NCBI GenBank assembly: GCA_038234715.1
Contig: JBBQTD010000003.1
Location: forward strand, 62,001 to 126,000
DNA length: 64,000 nt
Source: SZAS-103 sp038234715
Lineage (GTDB): Bacteria; Pseudomonadota; Gammaproteobacteria; Xanthomonadales; Xanthomonadaceae
Reading direction: 5' to 3'
Shown here one piece after another: positions 52,424-59,871 of this stretch (position 1 is the stretch's first letter; every line of letters starts with the position of its first letter). The position numbers and the translations under genes are program-made. The notes under the pieces were generated by a model, which made no database searches, had not been told where the DNA came from, and worked only from the letters and a program-made list of their open reading frames with translations.

Positions 52424-53370
52424 ACTCGCATGAGAAATTCTATTGGCTCATGGGTGGGATCGGCGCGCTGCTGGTCGTCGCATCGCTGATCGGCTGGGTG
52501 TTGCAGGTGCGCGCGAAGCCACGCGGTGGCAGTGCGACGATCGACAACCTCAATGCGCGCACCCGCGCGTGGTGGATCATGGTCGCGGTGCTCGCGATGA
52601 GCTTCCTGCTCGGGCAAACCGCAACCGTGGTGCTGTTCGCGATCGCTTCGGTGTTCGCACTGCGCGAGTTCATCACGCTCACCCCGACCCGGCCTGGCGA
52701 CCACCTGTCGCTGGTCGTTTGCTTCTACGTCATGGTGCCGGTGCAGTACTGGCTGATCCATGACGGCTGGTACGGGCTGTTTGCGATCTTCCTGCCGGTT
52801 TACGGATTCCTTTCGCTGCCGGTGTTGATGGCGATGTCCGGCGAGACCGAAGGCTTCCTGGAGCGCGTGACGAAGATCCAGTGGGGCGTGCTGATCACGG
52901 TCTATTGCATCAGTTACGCGCCGGCGCTGCTGCTGCTGAACCTGCATGGCGACTCTGGCCAGAGCCTGCTGCTGATGATCTACCTGCTGCTGGTCGTGCA
53001 GATCAGCGACGTGTTGCAGTACGTGTTCGGAAAGCTGTTCGGCAAGCACGCCATCGCGCCGCGCGTAAGTCCGTCGAAGACCGTGGAGGGATTCATCGGC
53101 GGCGGCCTGTGCGCAATCGGCATCGGCACCGCGCTGTGGCGGATCACGCCATTCACGCCAATGCAGGCAGGCGGCATGTCGGCGGTGATCGTGATCGCGG
53201 GCTTCCTGGGCGGGCTGTCGCTGTCGGCGGCCAAGCGCAGCCTTGGCGCGAAGGACTGGGGCTCGATGATCGAAGGCCACGGCGGCATGCTCGACCGCTT
53301 CGACTCGGTGAGTTTTGCCGCGCCGGTGTTCTTCCATCTGTGCAGGTATTACTTTTCGTTTTCGAGCTGA
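52420..53370 (+). CDS. phosphatidate cytidylyltransferase
   Basis: The 316-residue protein has about eight membrane segments and the CdsA signature in its C-terminus: S-x3-K-R in SLSAAKRSLGAKDWGSMIEGHGG and the following MLDRFDSV. It makes CDP-diacylglycerol or a related CDP-lipid. A second cdsA elsewhere in the genome is likely, since this copy is linked to an acyltransferase and a CDP-alcohol transferase rather than to the usual dxr/ispC context. ATG overlaps the upstream stop. Confidence 0.88.
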   Translation: MNSHEKFYWLMGGIGALLVVASLIGWVLQVRAKPRGGSATIDNLNARTRAWWIMVAVLAMSFLLGQTATVVLFAIASVFALREFITLTPTRPGDHLSLVVCFYVMVPVQYWLIHDGWYGLFAIFLPVYGFLSLPVLMAMSGETEGFLERVTKIQWGVLITVYCISYAPALLLLNLHGDSGQSLLLMIYLLLVVQISDVLQYVFGKLFGKHAIAPRVSPSKTVEGFIGGGLCAIGIGTALWRITPFTPMQAGGMSAVIVIAGFLGGLSLSAAKRSLGAKDWGSMIEGHGGMLDRFDSVSFAAPVFFHLCRYYFSFSS

Positions 53371-53411
53371 GCGTCCAGCGCCTGATGCGAGGTGCACACC
53401 CACTGCGTGGC

Positions 53412-53456
53412 AAGCGCTGCCCCTCACCCCAACCCCTCTCCCGAAGGGAGAGGGGA
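53412..53456. repeat. intergenic palindrome of the CCTCTCCC family
   Basis: CCCCTCTCCC-GAAGG-GAGAGGGG forms a short hairpin between the cdsA-like gene and the ECF sigma factor. Similar palindromes stand near 26706-26736 and 56345-56396. They are typical of Xanthomonadales intergenic repeats and may act as terminators. Confidence 0.6.
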
Positions 53457-53520
53457 TTCAGGCTGTGATTTTTTTCGGCCGCGCGCGAATCATGGGTTAT
53501 GGCGCGCAGGATTCGGGAGA

Positions 53521-54057
53521 ATGCAGGTGCAGGCAGCAACGATGGGGATCACGATGGATGGGTCGCGGGACCGGTTCCAGGCGCTGCTCGCGCAACACGA
53601 GAAGATTGTGTTCAAGGTCGCGAACATGTATTGCCGCAATGCCGAGGACCGGCGCGATCTCGCGCAGGAAATCTGCGTGCAGGCATGGCGATCGTTCGGC
53701 AGCTACGACGCGGCCCGGTCGTTCTCGACATGGATGTACCGCATCGCGCTGAACGTGGCGATCTCGTTCGCACGCAGCGCAGGGCATCGCGATCGGCATG
53801 CGTTTCCACTCGATGATTTCGCGCACGACGTCGTCGATGACAGCGCGACGATCAGCGAACCCGACGAGCGTGTGCGCGCTTTGCACCGCTTCATCGACCA
53901 GCTCGACGTGCTCAATCGCGCGCTGATGCTGCTGTATCTCGAAGACCGCAGCTACCGCGAGATCGCCGAGGTGCTCGGCATCACCGAAACCAATGTGGCA
54001 ACCAAGATCAATCGCCTGAAGCAGCGCATCCGCCTGGGCATTTCGGAGACAGCGTAA
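53521..54057 (+). CDS. ECF-family RNA polymerase sigma factor
   Basis: The 178-residue protein has region 2 (IVFKVANMYCRNAEDRRDLAQEICVQAWRSF and STWMYRIALNVAISFAR) and region 4 (LDVLNRALMLLYLEDRSYREIAEVLGITETNVATKINRLKQRIR) of ECF sigma factors, without region 3. ATG starts at 53521, 53542 and 53554 are all in frame; 53521 is used here but 53554 has the better-placed GGGG. The next gene, a membrane protein, follows 14 bases later and may act as its anti-sigma factor. That is inferred. Confidence 0.88.
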   Translation: MQVQAATMGITMDGSRDRFQALLAQHEKIVFKVANMYCRNAEDRRDLAQEICVQAWRSFGSYDAARSFSTWMYRIALNVAISFARSAGHRDRHAFPLDDFAHDVVDDSATISEPDERVRALHRFIDQLDVLNRALMLLYLEDRSYREIAEVLGITETNVATKINRLKQRIRLGISETA

Positions 54058-54071
54058 TGAGGAGCACGACC

Positions 54072-54728
54072 ATGGAACTCGATGACATGAAAGCCGCGTG
54101 GAAAACCCTGGACGAGCGGCTGGCCACGCAGGCGACGCTGAATTTCCACATCTACAAGGAAGGCAAGCTCGACCGCATGAAGCGTGGCCTACGCCCGCTT
54201 GCAGTCGGACAGGTCCTGCAGATCCTGCTTGGAGCTGGGTTGGTGGGGCTGGCGGTCGCGTTCTGGCCGGACCACATCGATGTCCTGCACCTGCTCGTCG
54301 CCGGCGTCGTCCTGCACGTCTATGGAGTTGCAATGATTGCCTTGGGTGGCATCACTCTGGGCTTCATCGCACGCATCGATCATTCCGCGCCGGTGCTCGT
54401 CATCCAGCAGCAACTCACCGCTCTTCGGCGCTTCTATATGCGCACCAACCTCTGGCTCGGCTTGGTCTGGTGGTTCATGTGGATCCCGCTGATGTTGGTT
54501 CTGATCGGCCTTGCAAACGTGGACCTCTACAAACATGCGGCCACGGTGGTCTGGTATGGCATCGCGATCGGCGTGGCCGGGCTGCTGCTGACGTGGGTGT
54601 TCCACCGCTGGTCGCGCAATCCCAGTCGCCCAGGCATGGCAAGGGCCGTGGACGAAAGCATCGCCGGGAGAAGCATCACCAAGGCACAACAGTTCTTGGA
54701 CGAGATCGCGCAGTTCGAACAGGACTGA
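54072..54728 (+). CDS. membrane protein, possible partner of the ECF sigma factor
   Basis: The 218-residue protein starts with a cytoplasmic helical region (MELDDMKAAWKTLDERLATQATLN) and has four hydrophobic segments: VLQILLGAGLVGLAVAFW, VAGVVLHVYGVAMIALGGI, LWLGLVWWFMWIPLMLVLIG and WYGIAIGVAGLLLTWVF. A helical tail follows. The layout resembles membrane proteins cotranscribed with ECF factors. It has no recognisable zinc anti-sigma motif. AGGAG at 54060 selects ATG 54072 over 54057. Confidence 0.7.
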   Translation: MELDDMKAAWKTLDERLATQATLNFHIYKEGKLDRMKRGLRPLAVGQVLQILLGAGLVGLAVAFWPDHIDVLHLLVAGVVLHVYGVAMIALGGITLGFIARIDHSAPVLVIQQQLTALRRFYMRTNLWLGLVWWFMWIPLMLVLIGLANVDLYKHAATVVWYGIAIGVAGLLLTWVFHRWSRNPSRPGMARAVDESIAGRSITKAQQFLDEIAQFEQD

Positions 54729-54841
54729 CTTGCCTCTCGGCGACCGCAGCCAGGTCGCCGATCGGCGGGGCTTGATTCCATCGTCTCGTTGCGCGCCCAA
54801 TGATGGCGGCTACCGCCTTCGCGCCAATGGAGAGTTCCGGC

Positions 54842-55210
54842 ATGAAATTCGCCAAGCGCCTGTTCGCGATCGCCGCCATCTACGGCATGGTTGGCCTGAT
54901 CCCGCAGTACTTCATGGAAGCCAAGACCGGTCGGGACTTCCCGCCCGCGATCACCCATCCGGAATTCTTCTACGGCTTCATCGGCGTGGCGCTGGCGTGG
55001 CAGGTGCTGTTCTTCATCATCGCGCGCGATCCGGTGCGCTATCGGCTTGCGATGCTGCCTGCGGCGCTGGAGAAGATCGGCTTCGGTGCGGCAGGCATCC
55101 TCCTGTACCTGCAAGGGCGCGTCGCGACCCAGATGCTCGCTTTTGGCAGCGTCGACCTCGTCTTCGCGTCATTGTTCCTCATCGCGTTCCGCAAGACGCC
55201 ATCGGCCTGA
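54842..55210 (+). CDS. small membrane protein
   Basis: The 122-residue protein has three or four hydrophobic segments, including LFAIAAIYGMVGLIPQYFM, FYGFIGVALAWQVLFFIIA and LEKIGFGAAGILLYL, VDLVFASLFLIAF. No family is certain. GGAGAG at 54829 places the start at ATG 54842. It lies downstream of the ECF pair but is separated by 113 bases. Confidence 0.65.
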   Translation: MKFAKRLFAIAAIYGMVGLIPQYFMEAKTGRDFPPAITHPEFFYGFIGVALAWQVLFFIIARDPVRYRLAMLPAALEKIGFGAAGILLYLQGRVATQMLAFGSVDLVFASLFLIAFRKTPSA

Positions 55211-55226
55211 AACGAAGTCCCGCGGA

Positions 55227-55580
55227 TCAGCGCGACGCGCCCGCCGCTTCGAGCGCGGCGATATAGTTTGGCCACCGCGTTTCCTGTTCGCGCCCCAATG
55301 TGTAAAGCGTCGTCCAGCTGAAGATGCCGCTCGCGTGGCCATCGTCGAAGCGCAGCAGCACGCCGTAGTGGCCGACAGGTTCGATCGCGGCGATGTTGAC
55401 GTCTCGTTTGCCGGCTACCAGCACCTTCTGTCCAGGGCCGTGGCCCTGCACCTCGGCGCTCGGCGATTCCACACGAAGGTATTCGCAGGGCAGGCGAAAC
55501 GTCTCGCCGCTGTCGAAGGCGACTTCGAGCGCATGCGACGCGCGGTGCAGGACGAGGTTGGTGACGCGCGGTGTGGTCAT
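55227..55580 (-). CDS. DUF971 / GBBH-like N-terminal domain protein
   Basis: The 117-residue protein corresponds to the small beta domain seen at the N-terminus of gamma-butyrobetaine hydroxylase and as a single-domain DUF971 protein: LVLHRASHALEVAFDSGETFRLPCEYLRV, then VNIAAIEPVGHYGVLLRFDDGHASGIFSWTTLYTLGRE. The single-domain form is associated with iron-sulfur proteins such as ApbC in some genomes. An in-frame extension upstream (to 56189) passes through the 21-bp array and is not used; ATG 55580 begins MTTPRV. Confidence 0.82.
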   Translation of the reverse strand: MTTPRVTNLVLHRASHALEVAFDSGETFRLPCEYLRVESPSAEVQGHGPGQKVLVAGKRDVNIAAIEPVGHYGVLLRFDDGHASGIFSWTTLYTLGREQETRWPNYIAALEAAGASR

Positions 55581-55695
55581 GGCTGGAAGTATGTCGCATG
55601 GCTTGTCATCCCGCCCCGGGATGTATGGCCGGCCTGCTGCAACTTCCAGATGGGGGAAGGAGAGGGAACCGGCGGCAGAGCCCCGAAAGCGGAAG

Positions 55696-56115
55696 ATTTC
55701 CGTGTGGATCCCGCAGTTTGTTGTATGGATTCGCTGCTTTGTTCGACAACTCTCCACGAAATCCTTACAGCAACGCAGGATTTCCGACGGATTGCGTCGT
55801 TTGTTCGACAGTTCTCGCCGGGATCCGTCTGGATTTCCTCGTGTGTTGTACAGCTCCCGAAAAAATCCATATGACATCGCGCGATTTCTCGTCAACACGC
55901 TAGAGGATCCGACGGATTCCCTGGAGGATCCGACGGATCCGCTCGGGAAACACCCGGAAATTTTCGCGATCCATATGGAAATCCTGGTTTGTTGTATCGA
56001 TTCGGAGCGGATCCGACGGAATTGCCCGGTTTCCGGATGGAACGCGGGCGTTTCCAGGCGGAAACCGGACGCATCCGGCAAGCAGCGGCGGACATCGCAC
56101 GGAACGGCCGCGCTG
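55696..56115. repeat. array of about twenty degenerate 21-bp units with dyad cores
   Basis: Units of exactly 21 bases follow each other without spacers. The best are GATCCGACGGATTCCCTGGA at 55906 and GATCCGACGGATCCGCTCGG at 55927. A TCC-n4-GGA near-palindrome recurs in many (for example 55696, 55822, 55906, 55927, 55969, 56011, 56032, 56053). Other units begin TTTGTTG or TTGTTCG. Both strands remain open through the array. It lies between DUF971 and xerC. It is unrelated in sequence to the array at 21551 but shares period and symmetry. Confidence 0.8.
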
Positions 56116-56366
56116 TCATGCGGAACCGCCGCAGGACATGCCAGCGCTTTTCGCCAATCAGAAGGAACCACAAGGACGCAGACAATCAACGCGGCGCGGA
56201 TGCGTCTGTATCTGGTGACCGGTCTGTGGAATCAGGAGCAGACCAGTCCGCCGCCTTTTCGCAGCGCGCAATTCCAGCGCGCGCATTGCCTGGCTCAGGA
56301 CGCTTTTGGTGACGCGGTGGCATGGACGGATCGTTGCAAAAGCAACCCCTCCCCAACCCTCCCCTG

Positions 56367-56434
56367 CCAAAGCAAGGGAGGGGGCTCAGCTTTTGCGCTT
56401 CCAAAGCAAGGCAGGGGGCTCAGTTCTTGCGCTT
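56367..56434. repeat. 34-bp tandem duplication at the xerC 3' end
   Basis: Two contiguous 34-base copies begin at 56367 and 56401, each starting CCAAAGCAAGG and ending TTGCGCTT, differing at a few bases. The second contains the last codons and stop of xerC (KRKN). The first gives a duplicate KRKS-stop downstream that is not translated in frame. Confidence 0.85.
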
Positions 56435-57403
56435 CGAGCGCGGGTGCGCGGCGTCGTAGACCTTTGCGAGATGCTGGAAGTCCAGGTGGGTGTAGATCTG
56501 TGTGGTGGCGATGTCGGCGTGCCCGAGCAGTTCCTGCACGCCGCGCAGGTCCCCTGAGGATTCGAGCACGTGGCTCGCAAACGAATGCCGCAGCAGGTGC
56601 GGATGCACGCGCTTCCAGATGCCTTGCTGCTGTGCAAGCTGGCGCACCCTGACCTGGATTGCGCGCGGACCGATGGGTGCTCCGCCACGACCCGGGAAAA
56701 CCGGCAACGCCGCGTCCGCATACGCTGCGGCGTTCGCCCCGGAGGACTGCGCTCGCCACGCCAGCAACGCCGCGCAAGCATGCCGACCGACGGGAACGAT
56801 GCGCGTCTTCGCACCCTTGCCGGTCACCCGCACCATTCCCGCATCCAGGTCGAGTTCGCGCCAGTGCAACCCGCAGACTTCCGCAAGCCGCAAACCCGAC
56901 GAATACATCAGTTCGAGCAGTGCACGGTCGCGCTTGCCGATCGGGTCGGCGTCGGGCACCTCGACCAGCCGCGTCATCTCGTCGGGATCAAGGACGTTGG
57001 GCAGCTTGCGTGGCGCTTTCGGAGCGCGCAGACCCGTGGCCGGATTCGCGGGCAATACGCCGCGCCGCAGCTGCCACGCGAAAAAACTGCGGCAAGCCGA
57101 CAGGCGCCGCTGCAGCGACGTCGCGCCCAGCCCGCGCCGGTGTTCGGCGGCGACGAACGCACGCAGGGTTTCGCAATCGAGCTTGTCCCACGCAAGCACG
57201 TGGCGCGCATCGAGCCAGTCGCACAGCGCCGCAAGATCGCGACCGTAAGCATCGAGCGTGTGCGCCGACATCCGCCGCTCGACGCCCAGATGCGCGAGAA
57301 ACCCATCGCGCTCGGCATGCAGCGGGCTCGCGTGGCTCGGGACGGGCGTGCTCGACCTTCGATCTCGGCGTGGCGTCCTCACCGTCAGCGGTTGATCTGG
57401 CAT
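56420..57403 (-). CDS. xerC: tyrosine recombinase XerC
   Basis: The 327-residue recombinase resolves chromosome dimers at dif with XerD. It has an N-terminal SAM-like domain (FLAHLGVERRMSAHTLDAYGRDLAALCDWL) and catalytic residues: R in SSGLRLAEVCGL, K in VTGKGAKTR, HxxR in PHLLRHSFAS, H in LGHADIATTQIYTHLDFQHL (with the nucleophile tyrosine in YTHL). Position beside DUF484 and dapF is conserved in gammaproteobacteria and supports XerC rather than XerD. The first 30 residues are unusual, so the true start may be later. DUF484 ends 20 bases upstream. Confidence 0.9.
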   Translation of the reverse strand: MPDQPLTVRTPRRDRRSSTPVPSHASPLHAERDGFLAHLGVERRMSAHTLDAYGRDLAALCDWLDARHVLAWDKLDCETLRAFVAAEHRRGLGATSLQRRLSACRSFFAWQLRRGVLPANPATGLRAPKAPRKLPNVLDPDEMTRLVEVPDADPIGKRDRALLELMYSSGLRLAEVCGLHWRELDLDAGMVRVTGKGAKTRIVPVGRHACAALLAWRAQSSGANAAAYADAALPVFPGRGGAPIGPRAIQVRVRQLAQQQGIWKRVHPHLLRHSFASHVLESSGDLRGVQELLGHADIATTQIYTHLDFQHLAKVYDAAHPRSKRKN

Positions 57404-57423
57404 TGCGGCGCTGCCCGTCCGGT

Positions 57424-58101
57424 TTACGTGTCGTAGCGGCTCAATGCCGCGACCAGGGTGTCGCCCATCAGGCGCAGGAACAGCGTGCCCATGCCCGGAT
57501 AGAAGCGGTTCGGATCGTGGCTGCCAATGGCCACCAGGCCGCGTTCGCCGAGGGTCAGCAACGCACACGATTGCACCTCGTGCACGCGCGCGCCGAACAG
57601 CAGATCGAGCTTGTCCTGCTGCAGGCGTCCGCACAGCGGCTCGGCATCGGCAAGGAACTCCGCGAACGGCGCCAGCAAGGCGGCATCGCGGGGCAGCACC
57701 TGCAACCACTCGGCGCCGTCGAGGCCTGCAACGGGCTCGTGCAGGAGGACGCGCACGAGCTCGCCGTGGAAGTCCTCGGTCAGGCTCGCGACCATGCTCT
57801 TGAGCGTTTCCGCCGCATCGCGCGCGCGCATCAGCGCAAGCGTGAGCTGGTGCGTGCGCACGGTCAGCCGCTCGTTCTCCTGGGCGACCTGGAAGAGTTC
57901 CTGCAGGCGCCTGTTGAGTTCGCGGTTCTTGTCGCGCAACACATCGAGCTGGTAGCTCGCCAGCGAAGTCGCGCGGCCTTCCTCGCGCGGAACCACGAGC
58001 CCGAGCGCGAGGTCCGGATATTCGTTGAGGAAGCGCGGATTGCGGCGCAGGAAGGCTGCCACTTCATTCGAACCAATCGTGTCGTGCAGGGTATCGCTCA
58101 T
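57424..58101 (-). CDS. DUF484 family protein
   Basis: The 225-residue protein has the DUF484 pattern: an N-terminal helical region (VAAFLRRNPRFLNEYPDLALGL) followed by a coiled region (RDKNRELNRRLQELFQVAQENERL) and a GAF-like C-terminal domain with LLTLGERGLVAIGSHDPNRFYPGMGTLFLRLMGD. The family always lies near dapF and xerC and is named after E. coli YigA. ATG 58101 overlaps the dapF stop by four bases. Confidence 0.9.
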   Translation of the reverse strand: MSDTLHDTIGSNEVAAFLRRNPRFLNEYPDLALGLVVPREEGRATSLASYQLDVLRDKNRELNRRLQELFQVAQENERLTVRTHQLTLALMRARDAAETLKSMVASLTEDFHGELVRVLLHEPVAGLDGAEWLQVLPRDAALLAPFAEFLADAEPLCGRLQQDKLDLLFGARVHEVQSCALLTLGERGLVAIGSHDPNRFYPGMGTLFLRLMGDTLVAALSRYDT

Positions 58102-59018
58102 GGATGCCACTCTCCTTCGAATACGAATGCGCTCGGACCGCGCATGCTGACGGGTGCATCATCGCGCGGCCACGCAATGCGCAGTGTGCCACCGGGCAGT
58201 TCGACGGTAACGTCGCGATCCACGCGGCCCTGGCGAACCAGGATCGCTACCGCCGCGCAGGCTCCGCTGCCGCAGGCCAGGGTTTCGCCGACGCCGCGTT
58301 CGTAGACGCGCAGCGCGATGCGATCAGCGGCAAGCACTTGCGCGAAGCCGACATTGACGCCTTCCGGAAACTCCGGCATGGCCTGCAGAGCTGCGCCGAG
58401 TTTGTGCACTCGCGCCGCAGCGATATCGGGGACTTCAATCAATGCATGCGGATTGCCCATCGAGACCGCGCCGAAGCGCACCGGGGCGTCGTCCACGTCG
58501 AGCCAGTAGTCAGGTTGCCCGGCTGCCATCGCCAGCGGGATCCGGGCGGGTTCGAACCGGGGCACGCTCAGGTCGAGCGTGAAGTCGTCTTGGGCGTGCG
58601 CATGCACACGGACATGTCCGGCCGGACTGTCGAGCATGAACTGCGCGGAGCGTCCCGCGCCATCGCGACGCAGCCACGCCGCCACGCAACGCGCGCCATT
58701 GCCGCATTGCTCCGCGAGCGAGCCATCGGCATTCCAGATGATGTATCCGGCGACAGAGCCTGCGGTCGCCGGATCGACGATGCCGATGACCTGGTCGCAG
58801 CCGACTCCGCGATGGCGATCGGCGAGACGGTGCCGGATCGCCGGGTCGGGCGTGGGCGCATTGCCCCGCAGGTCGAGTATCACGAAGTCGTTGCCGGCCC
58901 CGTGCATCTTGGTAAAACGCACGCTGCGCGACCCATGCTGGGTTGCGAGTGGGCTCGAATTCCCGATCGCCGTCGCAGCCGGCCCCGCAATTCCTGCGGT
59001 CGCCCGAGCCGAGGTCAT
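58098..59018 (-). CDS. dapF: diaminopimelate epimerase
   Basis: The enzyme converts LL- to meso-diaminopimelate for lysine and peptidoglycan synthesis. Key parts are FTKMHGAGNDFVILDLRG, the first catalytic cysteine in AEQCGNGARCVAAW, and the second in ETLACGSGACAA. The ATG at 59018 (306 residues) overlaps the lptM stop as TGATG, suggesting coupling. A GTG at 58922 would give 274 residues, the usual family length, so the first 32 residues may not be real. The gene is followed by DUF484 and xerC. Confidence 0.93.
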   Translation of the reverse strand: MTSARATAGIAGPAATAIGNSSPLATQHGSRSVRFTKMHGAGNDFVILDLRGNAPTPDPAIRHRLADRHRGVGCDQVIGIVDPATAGSVAGYIIWNADGSLAEQCGNGARCVAAWLRRDGAGRSAQFMLDSPAGHVRVHAHAQDDFTLDLSVPRFEPARIPLAMAAGQPDYWLDVDDAPVRFGAVSMGNPHALIEVPDIAAARVHKLGAALQAMPEFPEGVNVGFAQVLAADRIALRVYERGVGETLACGSGACAAVAILVRQGRVDRDVTVELPGGTLRIAWPRDDAPVSMRGPSAFVFEGEWHP

Positions 59019-59125
59019 CACGCGCTGGCGGAGGGCTTGTCTGGCAGCACCAGGGCGCCCTTGTTGCCGCAGGCGGCGAGCGCCAGCAGGGCGGCCAGCA
59101 AAAGCAATCGCAAGGTCGTCTTCAT
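59018..59125 (-). CDS. lptM: LPS translocon maturation chaperone LptM-like lipoprotein
   Basis: This 35-residue lipoprotein was found by reading the strand upstream of dapF. It reads MKTTLRLLLLAALLALAACG then NKGALVLPDKPSASA. The lipobox LAAC with C19, followed by GNKGAL-LP, is the LptM (YifL) signature. LptM stabilises the LptD-LptE translocon. The order lptM-dapF-DUF484-xerC matches E. coli yifL-dapF-yigA-xerC. The TGA at 59018-59020 overlaps the dapF ATG. Confidence 0.85.
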   Translation of the reverse strand: MKTTLRLLLLAALLALAACGNKGALVLPDKPSASA

Positions 59126-59184
59126 GGGCGGCAGTATAGTCGCCAGCGGGTGTATCGTCAGCGCAGACGACTTACCTGCCGCTA

Positions 59185-59868
59185 GTGAACAATCCCATGC
59201 CGATGAGCCAGTTCAGTCCCAGCATCATCCTGCTGATCCCCGCGCTCTTGCTGTTGCTGATCGCGTGGCTGCTGTTCGCCGGCAGCCGCCGGACGCGCGG
59301 GATGGGACGCTTCCTGCGCGGCGTGTTCGGGTTGCTGTTCTTCCTGCTCGCGCTGGCGCTGGGCGGCCTTGCGATGTTGCTGCACAACTATCTGCATATT
59401 GCCGACGACATCGCGATCGCCCGGGTGTCGATCAAGCAACTCGGCCCGCAGGACTTCCAGATGGTTTTCGTTCCGCGGGCAGGGGCTACACGCACGCTTG
59501 ACCTGCACGGCGACCAATGGGAAGTGGATGCGCGGGTCATCCGCTGGGATCTGCCAGCGCAACTGGCGGGTTTTCCGCCGCTCTACCAGATCGAGCGCAT
59601 CGGCGGGCGCTATCGCGACATTGCCCAGGAACATGCATCGCCGCGCAGCGTTGTGGCGGTGAACGATCCGGCGTGGTTCGATATCTGGACCTTCAAGCAC
59701 CGGTTTCCGCGCTGGTTGCCGTTTGTCGATGCCGACTATGGCAGCGGGGCCTACCTGCCAATGGTCGATGGCGGGCAATTCGACCTGTTCCTCAACACGC
59801 GCGGCGGCCTGCTCGCCAAGCCGGCTGACGAGGCCACCAAGGCCAAGCTCGCCGCCTCTGGATGGTAG
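59185..59868 (+). CDS. membrane protein, often annotated cation/multidrug efflux-related
   Basis: The 227-residue protein has two N-terminal membrane segments (SIILLIPALLLLLIAWLLF and VFGLLFFLLALALGGLAMLL) and a globular part with ITIKQLGPQDFQMVFVP-like strand patterns, WEVDARVIRWDLPAQLAG and YQIERIGGRYRDIAQE. The same protein is annotated as a cation/multidrug efflux pump in related genomes, but it has no transporter domain that I can identify, so I do not adopt this. GTG 59185 or ATG 59203 may be the start. Confidence 0.65.
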   Translation: MNNPMPMSQFSPSIILLIPALLLLLIAWLLFAGSRRTRGMGRFLRGVFGLLFFLLALALGGLAMLLHNYLHIADDIAIARVSIKQLGPQDFQMVFVPRAGATRTLDLHGDQWEVDARVIRWDLPAQLAGFPPLYQIERIGGRYRDIAQEHASPRSVVAVNDPAWFDIWTFKHRFPRWLPFVDADYGSGAYLPMVDGGQFDLFLNTRGGLLAKPADEATKAKLAASGW

Positions 59869-59871
59869 GCG

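Noticed and set aside
55227..56189. N-terminal extension of the DUF971 protein to 320 residues
   Set aside because: The extra part is the translated 21-bp array. The domain starts at ATG 55580 and relatives have the short form.
59018..59125. A frameshift in lptM
   Set aside because: A first reading suggested one base too many in an A run. The neighbouring frames agree only with four A, which gives an intact 35-residue LptM.
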